Assembly (NCBI RefSeq): GCF_004343585.1 | Contig: NZ_SLYW01000002.1 | Span: 310,001 to 374,000 of the forward strand | Length of the DNA stretch: 64,000 nt | Direction: 5' to 3' | Source of the DNA: Neorhizobium sp. JUb45 | GTDB lineage: Bacteria > Pseudomonadota > Alphaproteobacteria > Rhizobiales > Rhizobiaceae | Shown: piece after piece, positions 27,349 through 35,882 of the stretch | Position numbering within the stretch: position 1 is the first letter of the stretch | Layout: each line of letters starts with the position of its first letter | The notes under the pieces: generated by a model | Seen by the model: only the letters and a program-made list of their open reading frames with translations | Databases searched by the model: none | What the model was told of the DNA's origin: nothing | Translations under genes and position numbers: made by a program

Positions 27349-28458
27349 TCACGCGAACCGGTTGCCGATCATCGGGCTCCACTGTTCGCCCACCAGCCCG
27401 TTCAAAAGCACATCGCCACGTGTGATGGCGCCAAGAATTTCGGGGTCGCGGCTATGGATCATGCTGGAGGCGGTATTGGTGAAGCCGATGCGGCGGCCCA
27501 GCATGGCTTCCATCAGATAGGCTTCGGTGCGGCCGATCACGGCGCTCGCACCATTGTCCGCCGCATGCGCAATCAGCGCGTCGATGACGGCGCCCTCGGC
27601 GCCCGCAGCGGCCACGACCTGCAGCACCCGCGCCGTGGATCTCTTTTTCAGGTGGTAGAGAAAACAGCCGACCGGCTTTCCGTGGTGATCGGTCACCGCG
27701 CCGAAAAATGGTGAACCGAACTGCTGCTTTTCGATAGCCTGCCGGGAAAGCGCGGCAACATCCTGAAGGTGCCAGCGCGGGCGCAGCGCAAAGCGGCCGG
27801 AAAGTTCGGTGAAAAGCGCGGCAAACCTGTCGGCATCGATATGCTCTGCGGTCGCGCCCTTGGCCGTGCTGCCGGCGCCATGCACAAACCAGCGCTGCCG
27901 GTTGGGGCGAATGCGCTTGCGCAGCATGTCGTCGGCGGCGCCGGCAACGGGCGCCAAAAGGCCGAGTGGACGGAAACGCTGCGCCACCTGATCCATCAGC
28001 CACTGTGTCGGGCGGATGATGCGCAGCCAGTTGAGGCTGTGGGTCGGAAGCGGCGTGCAGCCCAGCCGCTGGCCGAGCGTGCGGGAAATGTCGCTGGTCG
28101 TGTCGGCGAAGGAAAAGTCCTGTGGTCCGGCCAGTGCGGCTTTGAGCAGTTTGGGGCCGATCAGCGAGTGTCCGGCGCGGTTGTCGGCCATGATCGTGCC
28201 GAACAGCGCACCGCTGACCTGCCTGTGGCCGATGCCCATCGCCAGGTGGTGCCGTCCGATAAAGCCGGAAATGCCGCTCCGGCTTTCATGCACCAGGCTC
28301 GGCAGGTTTTCATGTACGAGCGGATGATCGATATAAATATTGCGCAGGCAATCGACAAAGGCAGCCGAAGGGGCGGCATCTGTTCGCCTGAATGCTTTTT
28401 GAAAAAGCCGGGCCACTGCCGGAATATCCGCCGCCGCCAAGGCACGTATCTGACCCAT
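27349..28458 (-). CDS. GNAT-type N-acetyltransferase, long form
   Basis: 369 residues from the ATG at 28458 (MGQIRALAAADIPAVARLFQ); starts at 28482 and 28500 are alternatives with no clearly better ribosome site. The N-terminal part looks like a GNAT fold (residues about 3-130), and the C-terminal half has a second GNAT-like pattern (GAVTDHHGKPVGCFLYHL near 250), suggesting a double-GNAT architecture. Similar genes occur near dxs/xseB in rhizobia. Substrate unknown. Confidence 0.65.
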   Translation of the reverse strand: MGQIRALAAADIPAVARLFQKAFRRTDAAPSAAFVDCLRNIYIDHPLVHENLPSLVHESRSGISGFIGRHHLAMGIGHRQVSGALFGTIMADNRAGHSLIGPKLLKAALAGPQDFSFADTTSDISRTLGQRLGCTPLPTHSLNWLRIIRPTQWLMDQVAQRFRPLGLLAPVAGAADDMLRKRIRPNRQRWFVHGAGSTAKGATAEHIDADRFAALFTELSGRFALRPRWHLQDVAALSRQAIEKQQFGSPFFGAVTDHHGKPVGCFLYHLKKRSTARVLQVVAAAGAEGAVIDALIAHAADNGASAVIGRTEAYLMEAMLGRRIGFTNTASSMIHSRDPEILGAITRGDVLLNGLVGEQWSPMIGNRFA

Positions 28459-28562
28459 GAAATTGCCACGCCCCCGGCGCATAAAACCATCAATTTTCAA
28501 GGGAATGGATAGGGGGAGGCGATGAAAACCCGTTCAAGATAATGGATGGCATTTGAGCGGTC

Positions 28563-28591
28563 TGACCTTTTGCGGGTCAGGTAAAAGGTCA
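28563..28591. terminator. Stem-loop at the 3' end of the hdac-xseB operon
   Basis: TGACCTTTT and AAAAGGTCA are perfectly complementary (9 bp) around an 11-base loop, just past the xseB stop at 28600 on the minus strand. The A/T part of the stem could supply a short U-tract. It is a plausible terminator for the operon, though less canonical than a GC stem plus T-run. Confidence 0.4.
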
Positions 28592-28599
28592 CAAGACCG

Positions 28600-28854
28600 T
28601 TATTCGCCGTCCAGCGGCTCCACACCCTGCGGCTTGCCGGCGCGGTCGAGGCGAATTTTTTCGATGCGGTTTTCGGCGGCAGCCAGCAGCTTTTCGCAGT
28701 GCTTCTTCAACGCTTCGCCGCGTTCGTAAATGGCGATGGATTCGTCCAGCGCCACGTCGCCGCGTTCCAGCCGGGCAACGATGCTTTCGAGTTCGGCGAC
28801 AGCCTTCTCGAACGAATACGCGCTGACTTCGTTGAGTTCGACCTGTTCCGACAT
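28600..28854 (-). CDS. xseB: Exodeoxyribonuclease VII small subunit
   Basis: 84 residues. The family core is clear: [20 protein letters not shown], then [20 protein letters not shown], both within residues 12-58. XseB binds the large XseA subunit to form exonuclease VII, which degrades single-stranded DNA. xseA is not in the window. The start lies 2 bases after the stop of the histone-deacetylase-like gene, so they share an operon. Confidence 0.93.
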   Translation of the reverse strand: MSEQVELNEVSAYSFEKAVAELESIVARLERGDVALDESIAIYERGEALKKHCEKLLAAAENRIEKIRLDRAGKPQGVEPLDGE

Positions 28855-28856
28855 TC

Positions 28857-29792
28857 TCAGCCTCTCATCAATCTGCAGATATGCAGGCCCGCCGATTCGG
28901 CCAGGCCTTCCAGATCATAGCCACCTTCCAGCAGGCTGACGACCCGGTTGCCGGCATATTTGCCGGCGATTTCCATCAGCCGCCCGGTCGCCCAGTCGAA
29001 ATCGTCGCCGACAAGGTTGATCTGCGCCAGCGGATCGCGGTGATGCGCATCGAAGCCGGCGGATATCAAAACGAAGTCCGGGCGAAAGTTTTCGAGCGCC
29101 GGCAGCACGCGGCTCTTGAAGGCATCGCGAAAATGGTCGCTGCCATCATTGGTGGCCAGAGGCGCGTTGACGATGTTGTTCTTGGTGCCCGTTTCGTCGC
29201 GCGCGCCCGTATAGGGGTAAAGCGGCATCTGGTGCGTCGAGCAGAACAACACGGACGGATCGTCCCAAAAGATGTCCTGGGTGCCGTTGCCGTGATGCAC
29301 GTCCCAATCGACGATGGCGACGCGTTCGACACCGTAAACCTGCTGCGCATGGCGGGCGGCGATCGCCACGTTGTTGAACAGGCAGAACCCCATGGCCTTT
29401 GATTTTTCCGCATGGTGGCCGGGCGGGCGGGCGGCGACAAAGGCGTTGTCCACCTTGCCCGTCATCACGTCGTCCACCGCCGCCATCGCACCGCCGATGC
29501 CGGTGAGTGCAGCCTGCAGACTTTTGGGGCTGAGATAGGTGTCGGCTTCCAGCTGGTGGATGGCGCCGTCTTCCTCCGGCACCTGCCGCATGACGGAGAA
29601 GAGATGCTCTTCCGGGTGGGCCAGCAGCACCGCGTCTTCATTCGCCTGTGGGGCGGGCTTGCGGTCCAGTTCGGCGAAGTTGGGATGCTCGAGCGCGATC
29701 GCCAGCGAGCGCAGCCGGTCGGCGCGCTCCGGGTGGCCGGGCGGCGTGTTGTGCTCGAGAAAGATCTCGTGTTCGTAAAGGCGCGTGGTCAT
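28857..29792 (-). CDS. Histone deacetylase family / acetylpolyamine amidohydrolase-like protein
   Basis: 311 residues from the ATG at 29792 (an in-frame start at 29828 adds an Arg-rich stretch not typical of the family). Zinc-hydrolase features: [20 protein letters not shown] near residue 125 with the active-site His pair, [19 protein letters not shown] near 160 with metal-binding Asp/His, and [14 protein letters not shown] near 243. Bacterial members deacetylate polyamines or lysine side chains; the substrate is not readable here. It leads the operon with xseB. Confidence 0.9.
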   Translation of the reverse strand: MTTRLYEHEIFLEHNTPPGHPERADRLRSLAIALEHPNFAELDRKPAPQANEDAVLLAHPEEHLFSVMRQVPEEDGAIHQLEADTYLSPKSLQAALTGIGGAMAAVDDVMTGKVDNAFVAARPPGHHAEKSKAMGFCLFNNVAIAARHAQQVYGVERVAIVDWDVHHGNGTQDIFWDDPSVLFCSTHQMPLYPYTGARDETGTKNNIVNAPLATNDGSDHFRDAFKSRVLPALENFRPDFVLISAGFDAHHRDPLAQINLVGDDFDWATGRLMEIAGKYAGNRVVSLLEGGYDLEGLAESAGLHICRLMRG

Positions 29793-29937
29793 GGCGGGCC
29801 TCGTTCTCCTTGGCGCCCGGATGGGCAATCGCGAAATGGCGCAGGTCGAATGCTTTTCAAGCGGTGGAAAATACCCGCTCGGATGCTCCTCGCAAGCGGT
29901 GGCATATTCAATGGGTTGGCAAGGATGCCACGACTAT

Positions 29938-30104
29938 CTTCTCCCCAGCGGGGAGAAGTGCCGGAGCGAAAGCGAGGCGATGAGGCGGGCGACACGGCAA
30001 GACTTTGCGATGTGGCTTCGCTCCCCCTCATCCGACCCTTCGGGCCACCGCCGGGGCGAGCCACTGGTCTCGCCCGTCCTTCGGACCCCCTCAAGGGAGA
30101 AGAT
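29938..30104. repeat. Palindromic intergenic repeat, class A copy 3, with a composite right end
   Basis: The left half matches class A (CTTCTCCCCAGCGGGGAGAA, then GTGCCGGAGCG) and continues to CCCTCATCCGACCCTTCGGG. Instead of closing there it runs into an extra GC-rich segment and CGTCCTTCGGACC, a motif also seen in class B copy 1 (near 4573), before a final CAAGGGAGAAG. It fills most of the 354-base gap between the deacetylase-like gene and bioY. The remaining bases show nothing else. Confidence 0.7.
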
Positions 30105-30146
30105 AATTGGAGACTGCCGCGCCCTCTAAATCGTTCCGGCAACCCA

Positions 30147-30710
30147 TCAAGCCCGCTGCGGCAGAAGCGGATACCCCACCATCACGGCGCGGCCGGCAAA
30201 GGCGGCGATCAGGGCCTTCAGCGCATCACCCGGAACAAAGGCCAGCGTGCCCATGAACGCAGCCGGCAGGCCAAGGCCGGTGACAAACGCCAGCCACAAG
30301 ACACCCAGAAGGTGGCAGAGGAACACACCACCAGCCAGCGCTGCGACAAAGAAATATGTGCCCTGCACAAGGCCGGTCTGGCGAGCGTTGACGAAACGCT
30401 CGGACATGTAACCGGTAACGAACGCCGCCGCCAGATAACCATAGAGGTAACCGGAAGGCGGCGCCATGAACACGCCGAGACCACCACGACCACCGGACAG
30501 CACCGGCAGGCCAATGGCGGCCAGCAGCATGAACAGCGCGACCGTCAGTGTGCCGCGCTTGGCGCCCAGCACCACGCCGGCCAACATGACGCCGAGCGAC
30601 TGCGCATGCACCGGCACCGGAATGAAGCCGAGGCTGACAGGCGGGATCAGGCCCAGCGCCACGATGATGGCGGCAAAAAGGGCGACAAGAACGAGGTCTC
30701 TGGTGCTCAT
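30147..30710 (-). CDS. bioY: BioY family biotin transporter, substrate-binding membrane subunit
   Basis: 187 residues with about six membrane segments. The family pattern is visible: PPVSLGFIPVPVHAQSLGVM (about 23-42) and GGRGGLGVFMAPPSGYLYGY (about 73-92). BioY is the S component of the ECF biotin importer and binds biotin in the membrane. It is the last gene of a minus-strand bioM-bioN-bioY operon, 37 bases after bioN. Confidence 0.93.
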   Translation of the reverse strand: MSTRDLVLVALFAAIIVALGLIPPVSLGFIPVPVHAQSLGVMLAGVVLGAKRGTLTVALFMLLAAIGLPVLSGGRGGLGVFMAPPSGYLYGYLAAAFVTGYMSERFVNARQTGLVQGTYFFVAALAGGVFLCHLLGVLWLAFVTGLGLPAAFMGTLAFVPGDALKALIAAFAGRAVMVGYPLLPQRA

Positions 30711-30747
30711 GCAGTTAGAATTCCCTTAAAATCGTGGGGGCAAATTG

Positions 30748-31344
30748 CTAGCGAATGCCGCGCGCGTCAATGGCGGCGGCAATTTCATCGGCGTTCTTCA
30801 GTGTCTGGATCAGCAGCGGCACGATCAGCGTGACCGGTCGCACCTTCAGTCCACGCGCCTGATGGGCATCACGGATGCTGCGGTAGCGCAATGTCACTTC
30901 CGGCACGAAGCGGATGACGAGGCCGACCGAAAGCCCGATATCGGCGGCGCGCACCAGCCCGATCCGCTCGAACGGTTTTGCCGCCCAGGTGATCGTGTCG
31001 ATGAAGGCGCCGATCGAGGTGGTGGCGGTGATGGCGGCAGCCGCCAGCATCAGCGCGGTCAGCCGGAACAGGATGGTCAGCGCTTCGACGGGCGGCTGGA
31101 ACAGAAGCGCAAACAGCGTGACGGCAAAAATGGTGATGAAGGCGGGCCGCAGCCGTGCAACGCCTTCGCGCCAGCCTATGCCGGTGGAGCTATAGGCAAT
31201 GGCTGCTGCCAAGGCTGCAAAGCCGAGCACCACCGGATGGCTGACGGCAAACAGAAGCAAGCTGAACAGTGCCAGTCCGCCAAGCTTGGCCCTGGTCGGC
31301 AGCCGATGCAGCAGGCTTTGGCCGTCGAGGTAAAGCGTGTTCAT
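30748..31344 (-). CDS. bioN: ECF-type transmembrane protein BioN
   Basis: 198 residues, hydrophobic, with the T-component layout: membrane helices, a cytoplasmic coupling region and the signature-like segment IRDAHQARGLKVRP near residue 160 (the family Ala-Arg-Gly motif ARG). It joins the ATPase BioM to BioY. Its ATG overlaps the bioM stop in an ATGA junction. Confidence 0.9.
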   Translation of the reverse strand: MNTLYLDGQSLLHRLPTRAKLGGLALFSLLLFAVSHPVVLGFAALAAAIAYSSTGIGWREGVARLRPAFITIFAVTLFALLFQPPVEALTILFRLTALMLAAAAITATTSIGAFIDTITWAAKPFERIGLVRAADIGLSVGLVIRFVPEVTLRYRSIRDAHQARGLKVRPVTLIVPLLIQTLKNADEIAAAIDARGIR

Positions 31345-32021
31345 GCGCCGGCCAGCGTTCTGTATTGCGCGATCACCTGCGAAGGTTCTCCATCGCCGAT
31401 CAGGCGGCCGCCGGAAAACAGCAGGACGCGATCAAAACCTTCGACCAGCGCCAGATCATGGGAAATGACGATCAGGTTCTCGTCCATGCCCGCCATGGTG
31501 CGTTCCACCAGATTGCGGTTTTTCAGATCCAGCTGGTTGGTCGGCTCGTCGAGGATCAGGATCTTTGGCTCAGTCACCAGAACAGAGGCAAAGGCGGAGA
31601 GCTGCAATTCGCCGCCGGACAGTTCGTGGGTGCGGCGCTCGGCCAAATGCGGAATGCCGAAACGGGCCAGCACGCCATTCACCGCTGCATCGATCTGCGC
31701 TGCCGAAAGCTTGCGGCGCTTCAAGCCCAGAGCAATATCTTCCTTCAATATCGGCAGGATGATCTGGTTCTGCGGGTTCTGAAAGATGAAGCCGGCTTCG
31801 CTGCGCACCGCTTCCGCATCCTTCACCGTATCGAAACCGTTGACCGAAACGCGGCCGGAAGAGGGTTTCACCAGCCCGTTGATCAGCCGCGCAAACGTCG
31901 TTTTGCCGGAACCGTTCAGCCCGATCACGCCGATGCGCCGTTCGCTTAAGTGCACAGTCAGCGGTTCAAGCGCGGTGCGACCGTCATAGCGCACGCTGGC
32001 CTCTTCGAAATGGATGTCCAA
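31341..32021 (-). CDS. bioM: ECF-type ATP-binding protein BioM
   Basis: 226 residues from a TTG at 32021 with GAGGG 6 bases upstream. ABC ATPase motifs in order: Walker A GLNGSGKTTFARL near residue 38, Q-loop QNPQNQIILPI near 80, signature LSGGELQLSAFASVL near 130, Walker B PKILILDEPTNQLD near 150, and switch His in VISHDLALVEG near 185. It powers biotin uptake with BioN and BioY. An imperfect BioR-like site was looked for upstream and not found; a short dyad is noted at 32045. Confidence 0.93.
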   Translation of the reverse strand: MDIHFEEASVRYDGRTALEPLTVHLSERRIGVIGLNGSGKTTFARLINGLVKPSSGRVSVNGFDTVKDAEAVRSEAGFIFQNPQNQIILPILKEDIALGLKRRKLSAAQIDAAVNGVLARFGIPHLAERRTHELSGGELQLSAFASVLVTEPKILILDEPTNQLDLKNRNLVERTMAGMDENLIVISHDLALVEGFDRVLLFSGGRLIGDGEPSQVIAQYRTLAGA

Positions 32022-32044
32022 GCCGGTCCCTCAGTTTCGCTTGG

Positions 32045-32063
32045 CTCTATAAACCCGATAGAG
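32045..32063. promoter_or_regulatory. Short dyad between bioM and the YcaQ-like gene
   Basis: CTCTAT and ATAGAG flank a 7-base spacer, 24 bases upstream of the bioM start. It lies in the roughly 110-base region between the divergent bioM and YcaQ-like genes. It does not match the published BioR box closely. It may be a different operator or chance. Confidence 0.25.
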
Positions 32064-32130
32064 ATTGAGGGGAATGCGGAACGAAAAAAGAACATTGCAA
32101 CCGGCGAATTCCCGCCCTAGTCTCTGTCTC

Positions 32131-33324
32131 ATGGCTATACTGATCTCGAACGAACAGGCACGGCGCATTTTCCTCGAGCGGCAGGGCCTGTCCGCCGCGC
32201 CGAACCGAGCACTTGACAAGGCGGGGCTGCTGGCGCTGATCCAGGCGATCGGTTTCGTGCAGGTGGACAGTATCGCCACCGTCGAGCGCGCCCACCACAT
32301 GATCCTGTTTTCGCGCAACCAGACCTATCGGCGCGACCACCTAACAGCGCTTCTGGAAAAGGATGGCGAGCTGTTCGAGCACTGGACGCATGACGCCTCC
32401 ATCCTGCCATCGGAATTTTTCCGCTACTGGAAACACCGTTTTCGCCGCCGCGAGCCGCATCTGGCCGAACGCTGGAAAAAATGGCAGGGCGAAAACTACG
32501 ATTCCGCCTTCGAGGACACCTTTCGCCATATCGCCGAAAACGGCGCGATCATGTCCCGCGACATGAAGGCCGAGGATCATAAATCGGGCGGCTGGTGGAA
32601 CTGGCACCCCAACAAGACGGCGCTCGAATATTACTGGCATATCGGCAAGCTCTCGATCGCCGGCCGCCGCAATTTTCAAAAGATCTACGACCTCACCGAG
32701 CGCGTGCTGCCGCTGCACCATCACGAACCGGAAGTGACGGAAGAGGTTTTTTTGGACTGGGCGTGTCGCAGCGCGTTGACCCGGCTGGGCTTTGCCACAT
32801 CCGGTGAAATCGCTGCCTTCTGGGCACTGGTGACGCCGCTGGAAGCCAGGCTCTGGGTGGAAACCCATCGCGACGAGCTGGTGGAAATTCTGGTCACCCC
32901 CGCAAACGGCGGCCGCCCGCGTCCGTCCTATGCCTTTGCCGGTTTTCCCGAAAATCTCGGAGACATCCCCGAACCGCCCAACCGCATCCGCGTGCTCAGC
33001 CCCTTCGATCCGCTGCTGCGGGATCGTGATCGTGCCGAGCGGTTGTTCAACTTCAACTACCGCATCGAGATTTTTGTGCCCGAGCCGAAGCGGATTTACG
33101 GCTATTACGTCTTCCCGCTGATGGAAGGCGACCGCATGATCGGCCGCATCGACATGAAGGCGGATCGCAAGGCCGGTACGCTGGATGTCAAACGCCTGTG
33201 GCTGGAACCCGGTGTGCGTGCGTCAGCCGGACGGCTGGAAAAGCTGGAGGCGGAGCTGCTGCGCATGGCGCGGTTTGCCGGGGTGGAGAGTGTGCGTTTT
33301 CTGGAGGGCTGGCGGGGGGAATAG
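32131..33324 (+). CDS. YcaQ-family winged-helix DNA glycosylase (interstrand crosslink repair)
   Basis: 397 residues from the ATG at 32131. The catalytic Gln-x-Asp motif is present in IGFVQVDSIATVERAHHMI near residue 42, followed by FSRNQTYRR and FEHWTHDASILP. C-terminal winged-helix features (RVLSPFDPLLRDRDRAERLFNF, near residue 290) match HTH_42 proteins such as YcaQ and AlkX, which unhook nitrogen-mustard-type DNA crosslinks. Assignment to the family is strong; the exact lesion range is inferred from homologues. Confidence 0.85.
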   Translation: MAILISNEQARRIFLERQGLSAAPNRALDKAGLLALIQAIGFVQVDSIATVERAHHMILFSRNQTYRRDHLTALLEKDGELFEHWTHDASILPSEFFRYWKHRFRRREPHLAERWKKWQGENYDSAFEDTFRHIAENGAIMSRDMKAEDHKSGGWWNWHPNKTALEYYWHIGKLSIAGRRNFQKIYDLTERVLPLHHHEPEVTEEVFLDWACRSALTRLGFATSGEIAAFWALVTPLEARLWVETHRDELVEILVTPANGGRPRPSYAFAGFPENLGDIPEPPNRIRVLSPFDPLLRDRDRAERLFNFNYRIEIFVPEPKRIYGYYVFPLMEGDRMIGRIDMKADRKAGTLDVKRLWLEPGVRASAGRLEKLEAELLRMARFAGVESVRFLEGWRGE

Positions 33325-33350
33325 GGGAATGCCGAGGGTGCGGCATAGAT

Positions 33351-33480
33351 CCTTCTCCCTGTCTTGACGGGGAGAAGGTGCCGGCAGGCGGATGAGGGGC
33401 AAATCTCATCCTCAGAGTTTGCCGCTGCCCCTCATCGCCTCGCTGATGCTCCGGCACATCTCCCCGCGCGCGGGGAGAAG
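33351..33480. repeat. Palindromic intergenic repeat, class A copy 4
   Basis: CCTTCTCCCTGTCTTGACGG and GGAGAAGGTGCCGGCAGGCG on the left; CCCCTCATCGCCTCGCTGAT plus a terminal CTCCCCGCGCGCGGGGAG dyad on the right. It is in reverse orientation to copies A1 and A2. It separates the YcaQ-like gene from the 3' end of the first BrnTA module. Confidence 0.7.
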
Positions 33481-33524
33481 AAGCAAGCCGCACCGCTTCA
33501 ATCCCGATACACTTGCCGGTGCCC

Positions 33525-33842
33525 CTACAGCCCGGCCGCCTTACGCAATTCCTTGGCCATCACCGTGCGCCAATCCTTGCCACTGGCCTTGTACTTTTCC
33601 AGTACATCGGGATCGAGCCGCAGCGTGACGGCCACTTTGGGCGCCTCGACGCGTGGACGGCCACGAGCGGCGATGTCCTTTTCCATCTTGGCGGCGAGTT
33701 CAGGATAGACTTCGCGGAAGGGACGGGCGTTTTTCAGCTCCTCTTCCGTCCATGGCGGATTGTCGGAGACCTCATCCCAATCTTCCTTGGTGTAGCCGCG
33801 TCCGGGCTGGAATTCACTCTGCTTCTGGGGCTTGTTGGTCAT
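33525..33842 (-). CDS. brnA: BrnA family antitoxin, full length
   Basis: 105 residues. The N-terminal part (EFQPGRGYTKEDWDEVSDNP, about 10-29) is the toxin-facing half and is nearly shared with the second antitoxin at 34177. The C-terminal half, VAVTLRLDPDVLEKYKASG near residue 70 and onward, is a ribbon-helix-helix DNA-binding domain. Its ATG overlaps the brnT stop (ATGA). BrnA neutralises BrnT and represses the operon. It is the last gene of two tandem modules on the minus strand. Confidence 0.9.
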   Translation of the reverse strand: MTNKPQKQSEFQPGRGYTKEDWDEVSDNPPWTEEELKNARPFREVYPELAAKMEKDIAARGRPRVEAPKVAVTLRLDPDVLEKYKASGKDWRTVMAKELRKAAGL

Positions 33843-34087
33843 TCGATAAGCCTCCTCTCGTCTTGGCGGGCGGGGCGCATGGAAATCACCGACAGCCCCT
33901 CCGACCCCAAGGTCACGAAAATTGCAGCGATCACGCCGTTCGCCAGGCGCCCGATCGCTTTCCGGCGACCAAGTTTAGCCGGAACAGTCACGGCGGACAG
34001 AAAGAATTCCTCGGACAGATCACCGAAATCGAGATCGTGTTTCTCGATATTCGCAATCCGCTTTCGCTCGTCCCAAACAATCCGCAT
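33839..34087 (-). CDS. brnT: BrnT family toxin (first module)
   Basis: 82 residues with the complete family pattern: MRIVWDERKRIANIEKHDLD (1-20), then DFGDLSEEFF, GRRKAIGRLANGVIAAIF and a final SVISMRPARQDERRLI. BrnT is an RNase of RelE-like fold that inhibits translation. The start codon lies 2 bases after the TTCGTACACGAA operator dyad at 34090, with no obvious Shine-Dalgarno sequence, so a very short leader is likely. It is about 37 percent identical by eye to the second BrnT at 34377. Confidence 0.9.
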   Translation of the reverse strand: MRIVWDERKRIANIEKHDLDFGDLSEEFFLSAVTVPAKLGRRKAIGRLANGVIAAIFVTLGSEGLSVISMRPARQDERRLIE

Positions 34088-34089
34088 TA

Positions 34090-34101
34090 TTCGTACACGA
34101 A
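34090..34101. promoter_or_regulatory. brnT operator dyad, module 1
   Basis: TTCGT-AC-ACGAA is a perfect 5-bp inverted repeat with a 2-base spacer, immediately upstream of brnT. The same core followed by AAAATCGCC recurs 544 bases away in front of the second brnT, so promoter and operator were copied together with the genes. Confidence 0.6.
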
Positions 34102-34176
34102 AAATCGCCCCCCAGCAACGCCCGAGGATTCCTCATGCCGGCATGCTCCGCAATCCTGCGGATTAAGGGGGGAGCG

Positions 34177-34380
34177 CTATTTCGCCCGGCTCTTCCTGGC
34201 CTGACCCTTGCGCATCTCATCCAGCGACCGAAAAAACTCCGGCGGCAGGACTTCGCGGGCGGGGCGCATGCGCGCCAGTTCCTCGTCGGTCAGCTCCGGG
34301 CTGTCGACGGAATCCCAGTCTTCTTTCGTGTAGCCGCGCCCCGGCTGGAATTCCTTCAATGTCGGATGTTTGTCTGTCAT
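34177..34380 (-). CDS. BrnA-like antitoxin lacking the ribbon-helix-helix half
   Basis: 67 residues. The N-terminal half matches the full-length antitoxin closely (KEFQPGRGYTKEDWDSVDSP), including the toxin-binding segment. The C-terminus ends FFRSLDEMRKGQARKSRAK and has no ribbon-helix-helix region, so it should bind toxin but not DNA in the usual way. No frameshift is obvious in the bases just after the stop that would restore an RHH. Its ATG overlaps the second brnT stop. It may rely on the neighbouring full BrnA for repression. Confidence 0.75.
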   Translation of the reverse strand: MTDKHPTLKEFQPGRGYTKEDWDSVDSPELTDEELARMRPAREVLPPEFFRSLDEMRKGQARKSRAK

Positions 34381-34625
34381 GGAAGGCGTCTCCTTTCCTT
34401 CGGACTTGCAGGACGAAAACTGATGATGGAAATGGCCTCACTGCCCAGTCCGGCGTAGATTACCACAGCCGTGCCATCGCGGTAATAGCCGATGGCCTTG
34501 ACCCGGCCGCTATGGCTTGGCTCCAGAACGGCCGTTTCCCAACCGAAAAACATCACGTCCGCAAAATCGAGGCCGTATTTGTCCAGATTGGCCAGCCTTT
34601 TCACTTCGTCGCAAACGAAGATCAT
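34377..34625 (-). CDS. brnT: BrnT family toxin (second module)
   Basis: 82 residues, same length as the first copy: MIFVCDEVKRLANLDKYGLD (1-20), DFADVMFFGWETAVLEPSHSG, GRVKAIGYYRDGTAVVIYAG and a C-terminal ISIISFRPASPKERRRLP. Catalytic-fold pattern is intact, so it is likely active. It is the first gene of the tandem array, with operator dyad 34634-34645 just upstream. The two toxins share the family pattern but differ at many positions, indicating an old duplication or independent acquisition. Confidence 0.9.
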   Translation of the reverse strand: MIFVCDEVKRLANLDKYGLDFADVMFFGWETAVLEPSHSGRVKAIGYYRDGTAVVIYAGLGSEAISIISFRPASPKERRRLP

Positions 34626-34633
34626 CTTGAATA

Positions 34634-34645
34634 TCCGTACACGAA
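34634..34645. promoter_or_regulatory. brnT operator dyad, module 2
   Basis: TCCGT-AC-ACGAA differs from the module 1 dyad at one base, and the following AAAATCGCC is the same. It is 8 bases before the start of the second brnT. The conserved core in two positions supports a shared BrnA operator. Confidence 0.6.
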
Positions 34646-34718
34646 AAATCGCCGCCCAACAATGAGCGACGATCCATCATGTCCAGCGATGCAGCAATCC
34701 TCAAAACCGAGGGGAGGC

Positions 34719-35816
34719 TCAGTCCAGCCGCCCCGTCTGCCCGCGATCGCGCAAATAGTGGTCGGCGATGGCGCAGGCGACCATGGCCTCGCCGATCGGC
34801 ACGGCGCGGATGCCCACGCAAGGATCGTGGCGACCCTTGGTGCGCACGTCCACGTTCTTGCCGTCGGCATCGATCGACTGGCGTTCGGTCAGGATCGAGG
34901 AGGTCGGCTTGATGGCGAAACGCGCCACCAGCGGCTGGCCGGTCGAAATGCCGCCCAAAATGCCGCCGGCATGGTTGGAGAGGAAGATCGGCTCGCCGTC
35001 ATTGCCCATGCGCATCTGATCGGCATTTTCCTCGCCTGTCAGTTCGGCGGAGGCAAAACCGTCACCGATTTCCACGCCCTTGACGGCGTTGATCGACATC
35101 AGCAGGGACGCGATATCCTGATCGAGCTTGGCATAGATCGGCGCGCCAAGGCCGGCCGGCACGCCTTCGGCGATCACCTCGACCACAGCGCCGATCGAGG
35201 AACCGGCCTTGCGGATACCGTCGAGGTATTCTTCCCATACCGGCACCATTTCTTCGTCCGGGCAGAAGAACGGGTTCTGGTCCACCTGTGCCCAGTCCCA
35301 GTTTTCGCGATTGATCTTGTGTTTGCCGATCTGCACCAGCGCGCCGCGCACGGTCACACCCGGCACGACGAGGCGGGCAATGCCGCCGGCGGCAACGCGG
35401 GCAGCGGTTTCGCGCGCAGACGAACGGCCGCCGCCGCGATAGTCGCGAATGCCGTATTTGGTGTCATAGGTATAGTCGGCATGGCCGGGGCGATACTGGC
35501 GGGCGATCTCGCCGTAATCCTTGGAGCGCTGGTCGGTGTTTTCGATCAGCATGGAAATCGGCGTGCCGGTGGAGATCATCGTGACGCCATCCGCATCCAG
35601 CATCACACCCGAAAGCACCTTCACTTCGTCGGCCTCGCGGCGCTGCGTCACGAAACGCGACTGGCCGGGCTTGCGCTTGTCCAGCCACTGCTGGAGGTCG
35701 GCAAGCGTGAAGCGCAGGCCGGGAGGGCAGCCGTCAACGACGCAGCCGAGCGCCGGGCCATGGCTTTCGCCCCAGGTGGTGACACGGAAAAGATGACCGA
35801 AGGAATTATGCGACAT
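34719..35816 (-). CDS. aroC: Chorismate synthase
   Basis: 365 residues, normal length. Family signatures: [18 protein letters not shown] (residues 13-30), the region [20 protein letters not shown] near 75, [20 protein letters not shown] near 110 and [17 protein letters not shown] near 132. The enzyme removes phosphate from EPSP using reduced FMN to give chorismate, the last step of the shikimate pathway in the cytoplasm. Other aro genes are not in the window. Confidence 0.96.
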   Translation of the reverse strand: MSHNSFGHLFRVTTWGESHGPALGCVVDGCPPGLRFTLADLQQWLDKRKPGQSRFVTQRREADEVKVLSGVMLDADGVTMISTGTPISMLIENTDQRSKDYGEIARQYRPGHADYTYDTKYGIRDYRGGGRSSARETAARVAAGGIARLVVPGVTVRGALVQIGKHKINRENWDWAQVDQNPFFCPDEEMVPVWEEYLDGIRKAGSSIGAVVEVIAEGVPAGLGAPIYAKLDQDIASLLMSINAVKGVEIGDGFASAELTGEENADQMRMGNDGEPIFLSNHAGGILGGISTGQPLVARFAIKPTSSILTERQSIDADGKNVDVRTKGRHDPCVGIRAVPIGEAMVACAIADHYLRDRGQTGRLD

Positions 35817-35882
35817 GGGACCCCGCCGATAAGCGGGATCCGTTCCCGCCCTAAAGCGGGTTTGTCATATTAAAATACGCTC

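Noticed and set aside
32045..32063. BioR box for bioMNY
   Set aside because: The dyad CTCTAT-N7-ATAGAG does not match the TTATCTATAA-type BioR site, so I only list it as an unnamed dyad.
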